Shown here: positions 46,297 through 55,873 of the stretch, one piece after another
Layout of the letters: each line of letters starts with the position of its first letter
Position numbering within the stretch: position 1 is the first letter of the stretch
Source of the DNA: Mycolicibacterium sp. J2
GTDB lineage: Bacteria > Actinomycetota > Actinomycetes > Mycobacteriales > Mycobacteriaceae
Direction of reading: 5' to 3'
DNA length: 64,000 bases
NCBI RefSeq assembly: GCF_026240945.1
Contig: NZ_JAPFPY010000010.1
Coordinates: 124,001-188,000 of the forward strand
Program-made: the position numbers and the translations under genes
Notes under the pieces: generated by a model
What the model saw: only the letters and a program-made list of their open reading frames with translations
Database searches by the model: none
Told to the model about the DNA's origin: nothing

Positions 46297-47258
46297 AAGC
46301 CCTTGTCGCACAGGCCCTGACCGGCACCGAGGGGTTGGCCTACACCGACGTCGACGATCCGGAGTCCGGTGACGCCGTGATCGTCGACGTCGGCGCGGCC
46401 GGGGTGTGCTTCCCCGATCTGTTGTTGTTGCGCGGCGAGTACCAACTGCGGTTGGAGCCGCCGTTCATCCCGGGAATGGAGGTGGCCGGCACGGTGTGGT
46501 CGGCGCCGCAGGGCTCGAATCTTGCTGTCGGCCAGCGAGTCTCGGCGATGACCATGCTGGGCGGCTACGCCGAGCGGGTCGCGGTGGCGCCCTCGAGCGT
46601 GGTGCCCACGCCCGACGCGATCGACGATGCGTCGGCCACCGCGCTGCTCGGCAACTACTACACGATGTACTTCGCGCTGCAGCGTCGGGCGGCCCTGCGC
46701 GCCGCCGAGACGGTCCTGGTGCTCGGCTCGGCCGGCGGCATCGGGGTGGCCGGCATCCAGGTCGCGAAGGCACTCGGTGCCCGGGTGGTGGCGTTGGTGC
46801 ACCGTGCCGAGGCCCTCGATTTCGTGGCCAGTGTGGGCGCCGACGTGGTGCTGCCGCTGACCGACGGGTGGAAGCAGGCCGTGCTGGACGCCACCGGCGG
46901 GCGCGGTGTGGACGTGGTGGTGGATCCGATCGGCGGCGACGCCTTCGACGACGCGATTCGGGTACTGGCCCCCGAAGGCCGCCTGCTGGTCATCGGTTTC
47001 GCTGCGGGACAGGGCATTCCGACGGTCAAGGTGAACCGGCTGTTACTGCGCAACGTCAGCGTGGTGGGCGTCGGCTGGGGTGAGTTCCTGCGGCACGAGC
47101 CGGCGGCCCAGGCCGAGGTCGGCGCCGGGCTGGCCGCGCTGGTGGCCGCCGGGCTGCGTCCGCCCGCTCCGGTCACCTACCCGCTGGCCGACGGCGCCGC
47201 CGGGCTGCAGGCCCTGGCCGACGGCAAGATCAAGGGCAAACTCGTCCTGGTGCCGTGA
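46293..47258 (+). CDS. NADPH:quinone oxidoreductase-like (zinc-free MDR family, Rv0149-like)
   Basis: 321 residues from the ATG at 46293. The GroES-like N-terminal half has GVCFPDLLLLRGEY and PGMEVAGTV. The Rossmann half has GSAGGIGVAGIQVAKALGA, the NADPH site. The structural-zinc Cys cluster of alcohol dehydrogenases is absent. The substrate may be a quinone or enoyl-CoA. It overlaps the SDR by 4 bp (ATGA) and the DUF456 gene by 4 bp. Confidence 0.88.
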   Translation: MKALVAQALTGTEGLAYTDVDDPESGDAVIVDVGAAGVCFPDLLLLRGEYQLRLEPPFIPGMEVAGTVWSAPQGSNLAVGQRVSAMTMLGGYAERVAVAPSSVVPTPDAIDDASATALLGNYYTMYFALQRRAALRAAETVLVLGSAGGIGVAGIQVAKALGARVVALVHRAEALDFVASVGADVVLPLTDGWKQAVLDATGGRGVDVVVDPIGGDAFDDAIRVLAPEGRLLVIGFAAGQGIPTVKVNRLLLRNVSVVGVGWGEFLRHEPAAQAEVGAGLAALVAAGLRPPAPVTYPLADGAAGLQALADGKIKGKLVLVP

Positions 47259-47737
47259 GCACCCTCGGGCTCGTCCTCGTCGCCCTGGTGATCGCCGTCG
47301 GCCTGGCCGGCATCGTGATCCCGGTGCTGCCCGGCGGATTACTGGTGTTCGCCGCGATCACGGTGTGGGCGCTGGTCGAACAGAGCGCCGTCGGCTGGGT
47401 GACCCTGGGTATCGCCGCGGCGTTGTTCGTCACCGCCGAGGTGGTCAAGTACGCGTGGCCGGTGCGCCGGATGCGCCAGGCCCAGGTGAGTACCTGGAGC
47501 CTGGTGGCCGGTGCGGTGCTCGGTGTGATCGGCTTCTTCGTGATCCCCGTGCTCGGCCTGGTGCTCGGCTTCGTCGCCGGGGTGTATCTGGCCGAATTGG
47601 CCAAGCGACGCGATCAACGCCGGGCGTGGGCGTCGACGGTGCACGCCCTCAGGGGCGTCGCGCTGTCGGTTGGCGTCGAGCTCACCGGGGCGCTGCTGGC
47701 GACGATCACCTGGGTGTGCGCCGTCCTGATCTGGTGA
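47255..47737 (+). CDS. DUF456 family membrane protein
   Basis: 160 residues with four helices (GLVLVALVIAVGLAGIVIPV, LVFAAITVWALV, LVAGAVLGVIGFFVIPVLGL, TGALLATITWVCAVLIW). The Gly/Pro-rich GIVIPVLPGG and FFVIPVLGLVLG are internal repeats of this family. Function unknown. GTG start overlaps the upstream gene by 4 bp. Confidence 0.85.
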   Translation: MSTLGLVLVALVIAVGLAGIVIPVLPGGLLVFAAITVWALVEQSAVGWVTLGIAAALFVTAEVVKYAWPVRRMRQAQVSTWSLVAGAVLGVIGFFVIPVLGLVLGFVAGVYLAELAKRRDQRRAWASTVHALRGVALSVGVELTGALLATITWVCAVLIW

Positions 47738-47782
47738 TTTCGGCGCGGTTACCCGCGGTGGGCGCGGAGAAGCGCGCCGAAA

Positions 47783-48568
47783 TCACGCCTGCAGGGCGGC
47801 GCGCAACCGGTCGATCTGCTCCGGGGTCACCTCGGAGACGTCCAGGAAACCTCCGAGCGAGCCGTATTTCTCGTCGCGGACCCGCCACGCCGCCTCCAGG
47901 TACTCCTCCCGGACGCCGAGCACCTCGTCGGTCAGCCGGGCCTCGGCGAAGGTGATCACCTCGGGGGTCTCGCCGGCGCGGGCCCGCACCTGCTCCAGGA
48001 TCCGCTCCCGCAGCGCGGGAATGGCGTCATTGCTGCGCAGGAAGTCACCCAGGATGGTGTCGCGGTCGACACCCACCGCCTCCAGCACGGTCGCAACGGT
48101 GAACCCGGTGCGGTCCTTCCCGGCGAAGCAGTGCGCGAGCACGGGCCTGCCGTCGGCCAGCAACGAGATCACCTGGCGCACCGCGGTCTGGGCCCCGGGC
48201 AGCGCCGGAAACTCCTCGTACACCTCGGCCATGTAGCGCTTGGCCGATTCGGTGACGTCCTCGTCTGCCGGCGACTCGGACATCACCCGCTGGAACGTCG
48301 ACTCGTGCGGGGCGTCCTGCTCGCTGTCGTCGTCGAAGTGGAACGGCAGCAGGTGGATCTGCACGCCGTCGGGCACGTGGCCGGGCCCGCGCCGCTGGAC
48401 CTCCCGGTGCGACCGCAGGTCGGCGATGTCCGCGATACCCAGTTCGGCGAGCCGCCGGCCGCCGTCGTCGGTGAGCTTGCTCAGCTCGCTCGCGCGGTAG
48501 AACAGGCCGGGACGGATCCCGGTCTGCTCGGCGACGTCGCGAAAATTCCAGGCGCCCGGCAGTTCCAC
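47783..48568 (-). CDS. ptpB: Protein tyrosine/lipid phosphatase, MptpB family
   Basis: 261 residues from the GTG at 48568 (VELPGAWNFRDV). The P-loop is HCFAGKDRTG with Cys147 as nucleophile; the Lys and Asp in this loop are the mark of MptpB-type enzymes acting on phosphoinositides. The N-terminal ELPGAWNFRDVA and C-terminal YGSLGG match MptpB. In pathogens it dephosphorylates host lipids; its role in environmental species is open. fadE2 lies 13 bp upstream, as in M. tuberculosis by memory. Confidence 0.9.
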   Translation of the reverse strand: MELPGAWNFRDVAEQTGIRPGLFYRASELSKLTDDGGRRLAELGIADIADLRSHREVQRRGPGHVPDGVQIHLLPFHFDDDSEQDAPHESTFQRVMSESPADEDVTESAKRYMAEVYEEFPALPGAQTAVRQVISLLADGRPVLAHCFAGKDRTGFTVATVLEAVGVDRDTILGDFLRSNDAIPALRERILEQVRARAGETPEVITFAEARLTDEVLGVREEYLEAAWRVRDEKYGSLGGFLDVSEVTPEQIDRLRAALQA

Positions 48569-48581
48569 GGCTACTACTGTG

Positions 48582-49871
<1,290 letters not shown>

Positions 49872-49878
49872 GACCGTC

Positions 49879-49906
49879 ACGATAGGCCACTTGGTTAGAC
49901 AAGTGG
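49879..49906 (-). promoter_or_regulatory. fadE2 promoter with palindromic operator
   Basis: CCACTTG (49887-49893) and CAAGTGG (49900-49906) form a 7-bp inverted repeat with a 6-bp spacer. On the minus strand it reads CCACTTGTCTAACCAAGTGG and shares AACCAAGTGG with the operator at 43533. The -10 TATCGT (49884-49879 on the minus strand) follows at once. It fits a repressor site covering the promoter. Confidence 0.5.
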
Positions 49907-49920
49907 AAAGGTGCCGGGAG

Positions 49921-51135
49921 TTAGGCCGGCTGCTGGACCGGCGTGGTCCGCAGCGTCATCGCGAGGGCGCCCGAAACAACGGCCAGGCCGATGACGGTCC
50001 CGGCCACGGCGGGCCAGCCGGCCGCATCGAAAGCCAGGCCGCCCAACCACCCGACGACGCTGGATCCCGCGTAGTAGCAGAGGTTGTAGAGCGACGACGC
50101 CTGCGCCTTGCCGTCGGCCGCCGCGACGCCCACCCAGCCCGAGGCAATCGAATGCGCGCCGAAGAATCCGGCGGTGGCCAGGATCAGTCCGGCCAACACG
50201 GCGAAAACGTTGTCGCTGAGGGTTATCGCGGTGCCGACGATCATCGTCGCGGTGGACGCCAGCAGCACGCGGCGGCGTCCGAACCGCCCGGCTTCGGCGC
50301 CGGCGCGCGCCGAAGCCCAGGTGCCTGCCAGATAGGCCAGGAAGACCAGGCTGACCACGGTCTGCGGAAGGTGAAACGGTGCTGCCATCAGCCGGAAGCC
50401 GAGAAAGTTGTACATCGCGACGAACCCGCCCATCAGCAGGAAGCCCTGGGCGAACAACACCAGTTGCCGGGGTGAGCGCACGTTCGTCAGCAGCTTGCGG
50501 CCCAGATCGTTGCTGCGCGACGGGGTGAAGCCGCGGGCGCGCGGGGCCAGCTTGACGAAAGCCGTTGCGGCCACGGCGCACAGCACCGCCACCGTGAGGA
50601 CACCGGCTCGCCAACCGGCGTATTGGGCGATCGGTCCGGTGATCAGTCGTCCGCTCAACCCGCCGATCGTGGTGCCGGCCACATAGGTGCCCGCGGCGCG
50701 GGCCGCATGGCCGGCCGCGATCTCTTCGGTCAGGTACGCGATGGCGACGGCCGGCACACCACCGAGCATCAGCCCCTCGATCAGCCGGCCGCCCAACAGC
50801 AAGGCAGCGGTCGGGGCGAACGGCACCAGCAACCCGAGAATCGTTGCCGCCGTGACCGATATCGTCATCGCCTGCACCCGGCCGATCCGGTCGGCGAGCA
50901 CCGACCACGGGATCACGCCGAGGGCGAGGCCCACCGTGGCGGCCGAGACGGTCAATGCGGCGTGCGCAGCACCGGTGCCGAGGTCGGCGGCGATCAGTGG
51001 CAGCACGGCTTGTGGCGAGTACAGCTGGGCGAAGGTGGCGACACCGGCGCAGAACAGGGCGGCGAGCAGGCGGCGATAGTCCGCCGAACCACGCGGATGT
51101 CCCTGCCAGCCGGTCGAGGTCAGGGAGGCAGTCAC
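49921..51135 (-). CDS. MFS transporter (YnfM-type)
   Basis: 404 residues with twelve helices. The loop between helices 2 and 3 has LADRIGRVQAM, the MFS signature, and the parallel EAGRFGRRRV is in the second half. Relatives export drugs or metabolites such as chloramphenicol or arabinose. It is 26 bp downstream of the LysR gene on the same strand and is probably its target. Confidence 0.86.
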   Translation of the reverse strand: MTASLTSTGWQGHPRGSADYRRLLAALFCAGVATFAQLYSPQAVLPLIAADLGTGAAHAALTVSAATVGLALGVIPWSVLADRIGRVQAMTISVTAATILGLLVPFAPTAALLLGGRLIEGLMLGGVPAVAIAYLTEEIAAGHAARAAGTYVAGTTIGGLSGRLITGPIAQYAGWRAGVLTVAVLCAVAATAFVKLAPRARGFTPSRSNDLGRKLLTNVRSPRQLVLFAQGFLLMGGFVAMYNFLGFRLMAAPFHLPQTVVSLVFLAYLAGTWASARAGAEAGRFGRRRVLLASTATMIVGTAITLSDNVFAVLAGLILATAGFFGAHSIASGWVGVAAADGKAQASSLYNLCYYAGSSVVGWLGGLAFDAAGWPAVAGTVIGLAVVSGALAMTLRTTPVQQPA

Positions 51136-51160
51136 TCAGTCGACGGTAGGACGCCGGTTT

Positions 51161-52063
51161 CTATGTGTCTAATGCATAGTTTTGGGCAAGCTCATGACGA
51201 TTCTGAATGATGAACTCGATCAGCCGGGCCGCCGCGGGCGGCAGGTCGCGGGTGTCGTTCCACGCCAACCCGATCTGCCGCTTGGCGGCGGCCTCGGTGA
51301 GCGGAATGTACGCCGCCCCGGGCTCGGCGCGCTGCGGTCGAGGCACCGGGACGACGGCCACCCCGAACCCGGCGGCCACCAACCCCTCCATCGTCGGGAT
51401 CTCCATGGCCTCGAAGACGATGGGCGGGTCGATCCCGGCTTCGGCGCACAATTCGTCGGTGAGCTGGCGCAATCCGAAGCCAGGGGCCAGCCCGACGAAC
51501 GGCTCGTCGCCCGCATCGGCGAGCCGGATGCGGGTCCGTCGCGCGAACGGGTGGGCCCGCGGCACCGCCAGGCACAACCGCTCCACGTAGAGCCCGCGCC
51601 GGGCCAGCCCCGGCGGGCGCGGTGCGGTGATCGCCAGGTCGGACGCGCCGTCGGCCAGCCGTTCGGCGATATCGTGCGCCGCGCCCTGGAACAGTTCGAA
51701 GCGCACCCGGGGCGCGGTGATCCGAAACAGCTGTAACAGGTCCGGCACGAATCCGCTGGCTTGCGAATGCAGGAAAGCCAGTCGCACCAGGCCGGTCTCC
51801 GGATCCCGCAGCGCAGCGATATGCTCGGTGGCCGAACGTATTTCGGCGATGGCGCGGCGAGCGTGCTCGAGCAGGATGCGGCCATAGGCGTTGAGCTGCA
51901 GCCGGCGGTTGACCCGGTCGAACAGCGGCGCACCCATCTGGGCCTCCAGCCGGGCCAGCGCACGGGACAACGTCGGCTGGCTGATGCCGAGCTCGGCCGC
52001 CGCGTCGGTGACGTGTTCGGTCTCGGCCAGCACCACGAACCAGTGCAGGTCGTCAACGTCCAT
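51161..52063 (-). CDS. LysR-family regulator
   Basis: 300 residues from the ATG at 52063. The winged helix (about 1-60) has FVVLAETEHVTDAAAELGIS and QPTLSRALARLEAQMGAPLF, the LysR signature. The effector domain follows (LAFLHSQASGF, RFELFQGAAHD). It probably controls the MFS gene with which it appears to be co-transcribed. It diverges from the response-regulator gene over 87 bp. Confidence 0.87.
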   Translation of the reverse strand: MDVDDLHWFVVLAETEHVTDAAAELGISQPTLSRALARLEAQMGAPLFDRVNRRLQLNAYGRILLEHARRAIAEIRSATEHIAALRDPETGLVRLAFLHSQASGFVPDLLQLFRITAPRVRFELFQGAAHDIAERLADGASDLAITAPRPPGLARRGLYVERLCLAVPRAHPFARRTRIRLADAGDEPFVGLAPGFGLRQLTDELCAEAGIDPPIVFEAMEIPTMEGLVAAGFGVAVVPVPRPQRAEPGAAYIPLTEAAAKRQIGLAWNDTRDLPPAAARLIEFIIQNRHELAQNYALDT

Positions 52064-52150
52064 ACCCGGTGACTCTTCCGGCCGGGACCGCACAAACAGG
52101 CATTTTGGTTCGGCGTGTCGGGACCGGCCCGCTGTGACAAGCTGACGCGC

Positions 52151-52798
52151 ATGCAGGACTCGGCGCAGAAGGTGCGCGTGGTGGTCGGGGACGACCATCC
52201 GATGTTTCGCGACGGGGTGGTACGCGCGCTGGTGGCCAGCGGCTCCATCGACTTGGTTGCCGAGGCCGAGGACGGGGCGGCGGCACTGGAGGCGATTCGC
52301 ACCCACCAACCGGCGGTGGCACTGCTCGATTACCGGATGCCGAACATGGACGGTTCGGAGGTGGCCGCCGCGGTGACCCGCGACGGGCTGCCCACCCGGG
52401 TGCTGCTGATCTCGGCACACGATGAATCGGCCATCGTCTACAAGGCCCTGCAGGACGGCGCGGCCGGTTTCCTGTCCAAGGAGTCCACCCGCGGCGAGTT
52501 GGTCAGCGCGGTGCTCGACTGTGCCCGCGGCCGCGATGTCATCGCGCCCGCGCTGGCCGCATCGTTGGCCGGTGAGATCCGCCGCCGCAACGAGCCCGAT
52601 GTGCCGGCCCTGTCCGCCCGTGAGCGAGAAGTGCTCGCGATGATCGCGCGTGGACTGAGCATTCCGGCGATGGCCAAGGAGCTGTACCTGGCCCCGTCGA
52701 CGGTGAAGACGCATGTGCAGCGGCTCTACGAAAAGCTGGGCGTGGGCGACCGGGCTGCCGCGGTGGCCGAAGCGATGCGCCGCAAGCTGCTGGACTGA
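52151..52798 (+). CDS. NarL/LuxR-type response regulator
   Basis: 215 residues from the ATG at 52151. The receiver domain has the acidic pair Asp14-Asp15, phospho-acceptor Asp60 in ALLDYRMPNMDG and the Lys of SKESTRG. The LuxR helix-turn-helix (about 155-212) has LSAREREVLAMIARG and STVKTHVQRLYEKLGV. It pairs with the kinase that starts 2 nt after its stop. Target genes are unknown. Confidence 0.9.
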   Translation: MQDSAQKVRVVVGDDHPMFRDGVVRALVASGSIDLVAEAEDGAAALEAIRTHQPAVALLDYRMPNMDGSEVAAAVTRDGLPTRVLLISAHDESAIVYKALQDGAAGFLSKESTRGELVSAVLDCARGRDVIAPALAASLAGEIRRRNEPDVPALSAREREVLAMIARGLSIPAMAKELYLAPSTVKTHVQRLYEKLGVGDRAAAVAEAMRRKLLD

Positions 52799-52799
52799 C

Positions 52800-53981
52800 A
52801 TGGCGGGCGTCGTCGCCTTCTTCTCGGCCGAACCGGTGCGGGTCTCCGCGGCGCTGCGGCTGCCGCTGATCGCGTTGATCGCGGTGCTGGTGTGGATCTG
52901 GGAGGTCGACCACTGGCTGCCGGGCCTCTATGCGGTGGTACTGGGCGGCTACGCCGTCGCGGCCGTGGTGTGGTTGATCGTGGCGTTGCGCGGACCGCTG
53001 CCGCGGTGGGCGGACTGGGCCTCCACCGGCGTGGACGTACTCGTCATCGTGGTGCTGTGTGTGGTATCCGGCGGTGCCACCGCAGCGCTGCTGCCGGTGT
53101 TCTTCCTGCTGCCGATCTCGGTGGCGTTCCAGGACCGCCCGTGGATGACGGGGATCATCGGAACCCTCACTGCCGCTGCGTATCTGTCGGTGTGGATCGT
53201 CTACTCCAAGCGCGACGACCGCATCGGGCTACCGAACATGGTGTACACCCATTTCGGGTTCCTGCTGTGGTTGGCGGTGGCCACCACGGCGTTGTGCCTT
53301 GTGCTGTCCCGCCGTTCGGCGCGGGTCAAGTCGCTTTTGGAGGTCCGTCGCCAACTGGTGTCGGAGGCGATGCAGGCCGACGAACAGCACAACCGCGAGG
53401 TCGCCGAGACCCTGCACGACGGGCCGCTGCAGACGCTGCTGGCCGCCCGGATGGAACTCGACGAGGTGCGCGAGCGGATGCCCGATCCCGCGCTGGACGC
53501 GGTGCACGCCGCTCTGCAGGACACCGCCAAACAGTTGCGTTCCACCGTCACCGAACTGCATCCGCAGGTGCTGGCGCAACTGGGTTTGACGGCCGGTGTG
53601 CAGGAGTTGGTGCGCCAGTTCGAATCTCGTTACCAGTGTGAGGTCCGCACCGAGCTGCAAGAGGTGGGCAAGCCGGAGTCCGAGGCGCTGATGTATCGGG
53701 CCGCGCGTGAGTTGTTGGTCAATATCGGCAAGCACGCGCAGGCCACGACGGCGTCGGTCGGCCTGGCGCGGGTGGGTGACCGGGTGGTGCTCACGGTGTC
53801 CGACGACGGTGTCGGGTTCGACCCGTCGCTGGTGGCCGAAAGGTTGGCCGCCGGCCATATCGGGCTGGGCTCGCTGCTGGTCCGGGTGGACGCGATGGGC
53901 GGGGCGATGGACGTCGACTCGGCACCAGGCCGGGGGACGACGGTCACGGTGACCTCCCCGCCCGAACCCGCCGAGCAGTAG
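52800..53981 (+). CDS. Sensor histidine kinase, NarX/HisKA_3 type
   Basis: 393 residues. Five or six N-terminal helices form a membrane sensor (about 20-170) with no large outer loop, so it probably senses something in or at the membrane. The HisKA_3 domain has His206 in ETLHDGPLQTLLAARMEL, and the ATPase domain has LLVNIGKHAQA (N box) and VSDDGVGFD and GLGSLLVRVDAMGG (G boxes). It is the cognate kinase of the adjacent regulator. Its end is 2 nt from the convergent dehydrogenase. Confidence 0.9.
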   Translation: MAGVVAFFSAEPVRVSAALRLPLIALIAVLVWIWEVDHWLPGLYAVVLGGYAVAAVVWLIVALRGPLPRWADWASTGVDVLVIVVLCVVSGGATAALLPVFFLLPISVAFQDRPWMTGIIGTLTAAAYLSVWIVYSKRDDRIGLPNMVYTHFGFLLWLAVATTALCLVLSRRSARVKSLLEVRRQLVSEAMQADEQHNREVAETLHDGPLQTLLAARMELDEVRERMPDPALDAVHAALQDTAKQLRSTVTELHPQVLAQLGLTAGVQELVRQFESRYQCEVRTELQEVGKPESEALMYRAARELLVNIGKHAQATTASVGLARVGDRVVLTVSDDGVGFDPSLVAERLAAGHIGLGSLLVRVDAMGGAMDVDSAPGRGTTVTVTSPPEPAEQ

Positions 53982-53983
53982 GG

Positions 53984-55117
53984 TCAGAGCCCGCGGGCGA
54001 TCACCAGCCGCTGAATCTGGTTGGTGCCCTCGAAGATCTGGGTGATCTTGGCTTCGCGCATATAGCGCTCCACCCGGAAGTCGCGGGTGTAGCCGACGCC
54101 GCCGAACACCTGCACGGCGTCGGTGGTCACCTTCATCGCGGCGTCGGTCGCGAGCAGCTTGGCCACGCTGGCTTGTGCGGAGTAGGGCAATCCGAGATCG
54201 CGGCGCCGTGCCGCGTCCAGGTAGGTGGCCCGCGCTCCGGCCACCGCGGCGGCCATGTCGGCCAGCAGAAATCCCAAGCCTTGGTGGTCGATGATCTTGC
54301 GGCCGAACGCCGTTCGCTCCTTGGCGTAGCGCACCGCCTCGTCCAGAGCGGCCTGGGCGATACCGACGGCCACCGCGGCGATGCCGAGCCGGCCCGAGTC
54401 GAGTGCGGAGAACGCGATCGGCAGACCCTGACCCTCGGCGCCGATCAGCCGGTCGGCGTCGACGCGGACGTTGTCGTAGAACGCCGAGGTGGTCGGGACG
54501 GCATGCAGGCCCATCTTCTCCTCCGGCTTGCCGAAGGACAGGCCCTCGGCATCGCCCGGAATCAGAAAGCAGGAAACGCCTTTGGAGCCCTCGCCGGTGC
54601 GGGCGAACAGGGTGTAGAAATCCGCCTTGCCGCCGTGGGTGATCCACGCCTTGGAGCCGTTGATGACATAACCGTCACCTTCCCGCGCTGCGGCGCAGCG
54701 CAGGGCGGCGGCGTCCGAGCCCGCCTGGGGTTCGGACAGGCTGTAGGCGCCGATCTGCTCGCCGGACAGCATGCCCGGCAGCCAGCGGTTCTTCTGCTCG
54801 TCGGTGCCGAAGGACAGCAGCGCGTGCGAGGACAGGCTGTGCACGCTGACCGCGACGCCGACGGCCGCCCACCGCGCGGCGATCTCCTCGAGCACCTGCA
54901 GGTACACCTCATAGGGCTGGCCGCCGCCACCCCATTGCTCGGGTTGGGGAAGGCTGAGCAGCCCTGCCGCGCCCAACTGCGCGAATACGCCCTCGGGGTA
55001 GCTTTCGGCCTTCTCGTGGGCATCGACGATCGGGTCGAGCACCTTGTCGGCGATATCGCGGGTCAGCGCGATCAGCTCGTGGGCTTCGGCGGTGGGGAGC
55101 AGGCGGTCTACGGGCAC
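53984..55117 (-). CDS. Acyl-CoA dehydrogenase (short/branched-chain type)
   Basis: 377 residues from a GTG at 55117. FAD-binding and substrate motifs are YSLSEPQAGSDA and WITHGGKADFYTLFART. The catalytic Glu is in KITQIFEGTNQIQR, the position used by short-chain and most acyl-CoA dehydrogenases. RTAFGRKIIDHQ and GGVGYTRDFRVERYMRE are typical. It is divergent from a TetR gene over 42 bp with paired AGTACT sites, which suggests direct repression by that regulator. Confidence 0.9.
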   Translation of the reverse strand: MPVDRLLPTAEAHELIALTRDIADKVLDPIVDAHEKAESYPEGVFAQLGAAGLLSLPQPEQWGGGGQPYEVYLQVLEEIAARWAAVGVAVSVHSLSSHALLSFGTDEQKNRWLPGMLSGEQIGAYSLSEPQAGSDAAALRCAAAREGDGYVINGSKAWITHGGKADFYTLFARTGEGSKGVSCFLIPGDAEGLSFGKPEEKMGLHAVPTTSAFYDNVRVDADRLIGAEGQGLPIAFSALDSGRLGIAAVAVGIAQAALDEAVRYAKERTAFGRKIIDHQGLGFLLADMAAAVAGARATYLDAARRRDLGLPYSAQASVAKLLATDAAMKVTTDAVQVFGGVGYTRDFRVERYMREAKITQIFEGTNQIQRLVIARGL

Positions 55118-55125
55118 ACCAAAAC

Positions 55126-55153
55126 AGTACTAAATGATCGCCTCCAGTACTAT
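55126..55153. promoter_or_regulatory. Candidate TetR operator and promoter between dehydrogenase and TetR gene
   Basis: AGTACT hexamers, each a palindrome, occur at 55126-55131 and 55146-55151, 20 bp apart (about two helical turns). The second overlaps TACTAT (55148-55153), a TAnnnT -10 box 6 nt before the TetR ATG at 55160, consistent with leaderless, self-repressed expression. The minus strand of the first overlaps the region expected for the dehydrogenase -10. Confidence 0.5.
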
Positions 55154-55159
55154 CAGGGC

Positions 55160-55759
55160 ATGTTCGAGCAGTTGGAGCCCGGTTTTGCGACGCGTCGGCA
55201 AACCGCGCTGTTCGATGATCTGTTGAGCTTGTTCCTGGCCGAGGGCTTCAGTCATCTCACGCTCGACGAGATCGCGGCCCGGCTGCGATGCTCCAAATCG
55301 ACGCTCTACTCGCTGGCCGCGAGCAAGGACGAACTGGTCCGCCGCGTCACCGTGCACTTCTTCAAACGGGCCACCGTGGCCGTCGAGGCCCGGCTCGACC
55401 AAGCCGACACCGACCGCGTCGCCGCTTATCTCACCGCGGTCGGCGACGAATTATCCGTCGCCGCAGAGGCGTTCATGACCGACCTCAACGGATTCGCCCC
55501 GGCCCGTGAGGTGTACCAGGCCAATACCGAGGCCGCGGCCCGGCGGGTGCGCGAACTGATCGAGGAAGGGGTGCACGACGGGACGTACCGCGCGGTGCAC
55601 GCGTCGTTCGCGGCCGACCTGATCGCCACCATGATGGTCCGCATCCAACAGCGCGACGTCCGCGCGGCGACCGGCCTGAGCGACGCCGCCGCCTACGGCG
55701 AACTGGCGGCACTGCTCACCTACGGTCTGACGAAAGATGGCCGCCACCCGCAGGGGTGA
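55160..55759 (+). CDS. TetR-family regulator (Rv0158-like position)
   Basis: 199 residues from the ATG at 55160. The helix-turn-helix region (about 20-60) has LTLDEIAARLRCSKSTLYSL. A helical ligand domain follows. No ribosome-binding site; leaderless start. It probably represses the divergent acyl-CoA dehydrogenase and itself through the AGTACT pair. By position it corresponds to Rv0158 next to pntB. Confidence 0.85.
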   Translation: MFEQLEPGFATRRQTALFDDLLSLFLAEGFSHLTLDEIAARLRCSKSTLYSLAASKDELVRRVTVHFFKRATVAVEARLDQADTDRVAAYLTAVGDELSVAAEAFMTDLNGFAPAREVYQANTEAAARRVRELIEEGVHDGTYRAVHASFAADLIATMMVRIQQRDVRAATGLSDAAAYGELAALLTYGLTKDGRHPQG

Positions 55760-55769
55760 CGGCCATCTT
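55734..55769 (+). terminator. Hairpin terminator overlapping the TetR stop
   Basis: AAGATGGCCG (55734-55743) pairs with CGGCCATCTT (55760-55769), and inside it CACCC (55745-55749) pairs with GGGTG. The stop codon TGA is inside the stem. Only a short T-run (TCTTCG) follows, so termination efficiency is uncertain. Confidence 0.6.
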
Positions 55770-55780
55770 CGCGAAAAGCG

Positions 55781-55873
55781 TTACAGCGCTCCAGTTGGAT
55801 ACGCGCTTACAGCGCGGCGGCTGGATACGCGCTTACAGCGCTCCGGTTGAATACGCGCTTACAGCGCGGCGAG
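55781..55873. repeat. 26-bp tandem repeat covering the 3' end of pntB
   Basis: Units at 55781-55806, 55807-55832, 55833-55858 and a partial one at 55859-55873. Each starts TTACAGCGC and ends TACGCGC; the middle 10 bp alternate between two forms, CTCC and GGCG. On the minus strand the last unit is the final codons and stop of pntB, so the repeat duplicates a gene end together with its TAA. Confidence 0.9.
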
